Positions 58,929-64,000 of a DNA stretch of 64,000 nt are shown here, one piece after another. The stretch lies in contig CM043949.1 of NCBI GenBank assembly GCA_014529385.2, forward strand, positions 112,096,477-112,160,476, given 5' to 3'. The stretch is from Adiantum capillus-veneris. Taxonomy: Eukaryota; Streptophyta; Polypodiopsida; Polypodiales; Pteridaceae. A program made the translations under genes and the position numbers. Positions within the stretch are counted from its first letter, which is position 1. Each line of letters begins with the position of its first letter. Under the pieces are notes generated by a model. The model was not told the origin of the DNA. It ran no database searches and saw only the letters and a program-made list of their open reading frames with translations.

Positions 58929-61319
58929 AATTCCCCCTAAAGTGATGTGGTGAACGAGAGCTAGCACATAGAGTAAAGGGAAGTGCTATGTCCTGAGGAC
59001 ATGATCAGTCCACAAAGGGAAGTAAGCCCAAAGCTTTTCAGAAAGCTTCAAACTTCTCACGAGACAATGCCTTTATGAAAAGATCTTCAAGATTGTCCTA
59101 TTTTGGCACATAAGACAAGCTGATCTCTCTTGTTGAGAGCCTCTCCGTTACATAGTGGTAATGCACTTCAACGTGCTTTGTGTGAGCATGAAAAATTGGG
59201 TTCCTCGCAACTACTGATGTGCTCTGATTGTCAGTGTAGATAGTGTTGGCAGTATCCTATCCAACACCCAAATCATCCATAAGGCATATGAGCCATACAC
59301 ACTCAATCGTAGCTTTGAAGACTGTCTTGTACTCAGCATCACAACTGTAAGTGGCCTTAGTAGGTTGCTTCTTGCTCAACCATGATATACATGAACTGCC
59401 AAGCATGAAACCAAAACCATTTGTGGACACTTGCGTGTCAAAACAACTAGCCCAATATGAGTCCAAAAAAGCATATAAGTATGGAGGCAATGATCCCCCC
59501 TTGGGATAACACAAGCCAAGATCTGACTCAAGTAGCAAAGAATCCTCTTGACAACCTGCCAATGCTTAGACCCTGGGCTATGCATAAATCTTCTGACTTG
59601 TGAGATTGCAAATTGAATATCCGGCCTCGTGTTTCATACATAAATGAGGCATCCAACAACATTTTGGTAAAGAGTGACAACTGCAGGATCACCAGCCTCA
59701 TGAAGACTCAACTTCAAACCTATATCCATGGGAATGGCAATGTGTTTGCAATCCTCAAGTCCAAAATTACATAGCAATGTCTCTATGTAAGTTTTTTGAC
59801 ACAAGGCAATACTACCATCATACTCCTTAAATTGTATACCCAAATAATGATGCACAGCAGCACCAAATCTTTCATCTTGAAAGTAGCATTCAAATCAGCC
59901 TGAAATTCAGCACTATGTCTCTCATTTGGTCTAGGGATCAGCAAATCATCCACATAGAGAACCACAATGAGAAGTACATCACCCTCACGCTTTACATACA
60001 ATGTTCTTTCTGTTGGACTGTTACAAAAGCCTCGTTTGAACAAATGAGTGTCAGCCTTCTCATACCAAGCATGAAGAGATTGCTTCAACCCATATAAAGC
60101 TTTGTTACATTTTCACACCTTATGCTCTTGTCCTTTCTTGACAAAACTGCGAGGTTGTGTTAAATAAACCTCCTCAAATATGTCACCATTCAAGAAAGCA
60201 ATAACAATGTCTGATTGATGTACATCCCAACAAAAATGAGCTGCCAATGCACATAGAAAATTCACAGTAGTCATACGACAAGTGGGACAAAAAGTATCTT
60301 CATAATCTTTGCGTTTTTGTTGTGCATAACCCTTTGCAACAAGTTGAGCCTTATAGAGATCAATCTCACCATCCGGCTTGCATTTCAACTTGTAAACCCA
60401 ATGTGTACCAATGGCCATTTTTCCAGGAGGTAAATCACATAAAGTCCATGTGTCATTTTTTATAAGTGCTTCATATTTTGATTACAAGGCAGCCATCCAA
60501 TTTTCTAAATTCTGTGCTTTATCAAAAGACAAAGGTTCCTCAACATCATGTAATTTAGACACAGCCAAAACATGACAATCTGATGCATAAGTTGCATGGC
60601 GAGAACCTAAACAAGTGCGACTAGACAAAGGTGCATCCAATTTACTATCACGCAAAGTATGCACTAGCCATTTAGGCATACCTCTAGCCTGCTCATTCTT
60701 AGCCCTTTCTTGATCAAGTACATCATGTACATTTTCATGAGCACTAAAATAACCTTTGAATCCACAACTACATTTGCAAAATTCTGCCCACACTTGTCAT
60801 ACAAAGTGAGCTTATATAGCCCACGGCATAAAACGCCAGAAGCAACAATTTCATCACCAAAACTAAGATCATGTATTGTACATCTGTCATCCACAAATTT
60901 GACTACAAGACCAAGTCAAGCAAGTGTAGATATAGACAAAAGATTCTTCTTAATCCCAGGTAAATAGAGTGCATCAACAAGTATGAAACAACTGCCATTT
61001 GCAGTACTAAGCACAATCTTTCCAACTCCCTAAACTAGATAAAAGGAATGCTGGCACAAATAAGTGAATTCTCGTAAAGGATAGACTCAAGAGAGGTGAA
61101 CAAAATCAGGATGTGACGTAATGTGCTTTGTAGAACCACTATCAAAATACCATACATGTGAATCTGTAGCAACTGACATGCATGCATCATGGACCGGAGG
61201 ATTATAGGTACACTCTGCACTAAAAACCCATTTTGCATCAACATCAACATCACAGTCTCCTTTCACAGAAGAATAAAAAATAGCTGCATTTGTAATGGAT
61301 TTAGCATATGCAGTGGAAT
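58703..61319 (-). mobile_element. Copia-E, 3' part, interrupted by Copia-F
   Basis: Minus-strand reading from gag (61319) through protease (Y-F-D-S-G-S-T near 61150), the start of GAG-pre-integrase (near 60770), then a direct jump at about 60740 to the post-integrase segment, reverse transcriptase (60480-59600, Y-V-D-D near 59950), RNase H (59580-59257) and 3' LTR (58928-58703). The jump removes the whole integrase. Its 5' gag start and 5' LTR are not in the window; they should lie beyond Copia-F. Confidence 0.9.
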
Positions 61320-61521
61320 TGTTACCATATACATGTGGTAGTGATGTGTGTGAACACACTAGGACCGCTGGGGCATTTTTTCCCTCTTTAGGAGGTTTTT
61401 CCCCCCGAGCATTGTATATACGCCCATCACTCTAGGGAAGTAATACACTCTCTATTGTGTGCCTTGAGCTTTCTTCATCTTCTCCAAGTTGTGTGCGTTT
61501 CTCTGCAACCCTATTCCAACA
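61320..61521 (+). repeat. Copia-F 5' LTR with 25-bp deletion
   Basis: 202 bp; the segment CTATCTATCTTTCCATTGCA present in the other copies is missing near 61436. The primer site after it (61524 on) is degenerate. Confidence 0.9.
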
Positions 61522-64000
61522 ATTTCTATTAGAGCAGGTTACGTCCTCCCTAGCTTAGTCGCCAGCAGCTCCAGCACACACCTGCTCACGTTCTTTGATT
61601 TTTGTGAGCTTTGGCGAGCATTCGTAGGTGGATAAAAATTTTGGGGGAGTTTGTAGAGCCTAGTTTGCTCAGATTTTTGATTCAGGCTCAACTCTGCCTC
61701 CATTTCCACTACAAGCAGGACTGCACAAGCAATTTTGTCATTTTGTGCAAAATTTTTGTCAGTGTCGTTTTTTGCATAACAGGTCCTATACAGTCTATTA
61801 CAGGTTGTGTTATATAGCGCGTGCAGGTCTCACTCAGTTTCTCCTCATTTCAGGCAGTTTTCACATCAGGTGCAGACATTTACCATGGCTGACAACGACA
61901 CAGATGTGTTTTAGATGTTTGCCTGCTGAGGACAAATTGGCTGGGGACAATTACTCTTATGTGGGCTTACGCCCTGGTTCTGAGGATGCAGGTGATTTTG
62001 AGGATGATGCAGGTCTTGTCGCAAGAATTGCTGCTATTACAGTTGTTTTGCCTATGGCAGAACAATCTTGTTGTGATGTAAAGGGTGCACAGGATCATGC
62101 ATTGATTGCATTGTCTGCAAAGCATACCATTGTTCCTCACATTCGTTTAGCAAAATCTGCAAAACAGGTTTGGGATATTCTAGCAGGTCTTTATGCAAGC
62201 TGCAATGAGGCTAAAATTGCTTTGCTGCATAAAGAGCTGGAATCGAAGACCATGCATGAGGAAGATGATATGGACACTTTCCTTGCTGGTGTCAAGGATA
62301 TCAATGAGCAACTTATTTCTGCAGGTGAATTCATTTCAGACAGTTCCCTTGTGCAGACTATTCTTGATGCCTTACCAGATTCTTACCAGACTTTTGCTAT
62401 TACTTGGAGACTTATGACCCAAGGAAATCCCAAAGTTGTCAAGTTTGATGAATTGTGCACATTGCTGTTGCAAGAGTCACTTTCCAAAAAAAATAGAACT
62501 AGACAACGTGCAGTTGAATAGGCTTTTATTGCTTCTCAAAGAAAGGGTGGTAACGGCAATGCAGTTCTTATGGTTCTGCTGCGAGTGGCAAAACTTTTGT
62601 TCCTAATGCTTCTGCTACCAGCAATTTTTCTGGAAATTCTGGTGATAAGGGAAAAAAGAAGATGCATTGCCATAGAGCTAATGATTATTTGATCAAGCAG
62701 TGTCCTAAGTTCAAGGCCAAAGAGGCTAAGAAGAAAGAGGGTGGTTCCACTGCAAATGTTGGTTCCACTACAAATGCAGCCATTGTTGACTCTTCTGTAA
62801 AAGGAGATTGTAATGCTGATGTTGATGCGGAATAGGCTTTTAGTGCAAAGTGCACTTACAATCCTATTGTCCATGATGCATGCATGTCAGTTGCTGCAGA
62901 TTCACATGTGTGGTATTTCAATAGTGGTGCTACAAAGCACATTACCTCACATTGTGAATTGTTCACCTCTCTCGAGTATGTCCCTAATGGGAATTCAGTC
63001 ACTTGTGCCAACAATGCATCTTATCTGGTTCAGGGAGTTGAAAAGATTGTGCTTACTACTGAAAATGGTAGTTCCTTCACACTTGTTGACGCACTTTATG
63101 TACCTGGGATCAAGAAGAATCTTTTGTCTGTATCTACACTTGCTAGACTTGGACTTGTAGTCAAATTTGTGGATGATAGATGTACAGTTCATTATCTTAG
63201 TTTTGGTGATGAAATTGTTGCATCTGGGCTTTTATGTCGTGGGTTGTATAAGCTCACTTTGTATGAAAAGTGTGGACAAAATTTTGCAAATGCAGTTGCA
63301 TTTTCAAGGGCTATTTCAGATGCAAAACTTTGGCATGCACATTTTGGTCATCTGAATTTTGCCAATTTGTTGCGTTGCAAAAATCTGATATGGTTGCTTC
63401 TTTTCTGCCTCTTGAAGCACCTGCCAACATGTTTGTGAAGGCTGTATTTTGGGTAAAATGCAGCGTTCTAAGTTTCCAAAGGATGGTTCAGTTAGGGCCA
63501 CATGCAGGTTGCAGCTTGTGCATAGTGATGTTTGTGGGCGAATGCAAACTCCGTCCTTGGGCAATTACTTGTACTTCATGACTTTCATTGATGATTACTC
63601 CAGGGCATGCATGGGTATTTCCGCTTAAAGTGAAGTCCGAAGTTTTTACGTGCTTTAAACAATTTTTGGTTATGCCTGGAAATGTCTCGAAATGTACTAT
63701 GGGCACCCTCCATTGCGATCGAGAGGGGAAGTATATGTCTCATGAATTTAATGCATTTCTGGCTAGTCATGGGATAGAACACCAATGTATAGTGACTTAT
63801 ACACCTCAGAAAAATGGTGTTGCTGAGAGGAAAAACAGGTCACTTACGAAAATGGCACGATGTATGGTCAAAAGTCAATCTTTTCCACATTCTTTTTGAC
63901 TTGAGGCCATCATGTGTGCCACTTATGTACTTAACAGGTGTCCTATGAAAGCTTTGCAGTCTATTACTCCATATGAAGCATGGCATGATAGAAAGCCATA
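61320..64000 (+). mobile_element. Copia-F, 5' part, leaves the window
   Basis: 5' LTR 61320-61521, then leader, gag ATG at 61885 with a stop ten codons later (TTT TAG), a 60-bp deletion near 61971, gag to 62521, a damaged CCHC knuckle (second Cys deleted near 62672), protease with Y-F-N-S-G-A (catalytic Asp to Asn near 62920) and the first part of the integrase. It is inserted in Copia-E gag; the five bases before it are GGAAT (61315-61319). Confidence 0.93.

Overview
The window is repeat-dense nuclear DNA of a land plant. Six members of one Ty1/copia family with a tRNA-iMet primer site, plant-type Ty3/gypsy remnants, plant L1-like LINE remnants with a C-terminal zinc domain, and caulimovirid-like (endogenous pararetrovirus) sequence all point to a large plant genome. 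The single intact host gene has four exons, short GT-AG introns and GC-rich first exons. A fern, gymnosperm or other large-genome vascular plant fits, but the species cannot be fixed from sequence alone.

Layout. 1-11081 is a giant inverted repeat of pararetrovirus sequence (movement-protein-like to capsid-like, then the mirror image) with its centre near 8277; Copia-A (537-5726) sits in the left arm. 11082-20650 is mostly non-coding, with a LINE zinc-domain remnant (about 13385-13600), an LTR-like block (14573-15474), cryptic minus-strand ORFs (16.5-18.1 kb) and a CT/CA microsatellite. 20653-26460 is a decayed minus-strand Ty3/gypsy pol with two retropepsin domains, one of them downstream of integrase. 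26480-30985 is AT-rich sequence followed by duplicated gypsy LTR segments. 31370-40496 is one LINE copy split by Copia-B (minus, truncated) and Copia-C (plus, complete, with perfect 5-bp target duplication).

40956-42497 is the only convincing host gene: a short-chain dehydrogenase resembling 3-ketodihydrosphingosine reductase (KDSR/TSC10), which would act in ER sphingolipid synthesis. It is followed by microsatellites and a diverged tandem duplication (44640-45785). At 45870-49868 a gypsy gag-protease remnant is joined directly to the internal part of Copia-D. 50380-54784 is the 5' end of a plus-strand gypsy element: LTR, tRNA-Asp primer site, a leader carrying repeated copies of a 12-bp palindrome, and an intact 290-codon ORF of unknown family. 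A minus-strand LINE follows, then an unknown 236-codon ORF. At the right edge Copia-F (plus) is inserted in the gag region of Copia-E (minus) and runs off the window.

Apart from the KDSR-like gene nothing here looks like a working cellular pathway; the rest is a record of nested insertion, inversion, deletion and recombination. All positions and identities come from reading the sequence by eye; no database search was possible.
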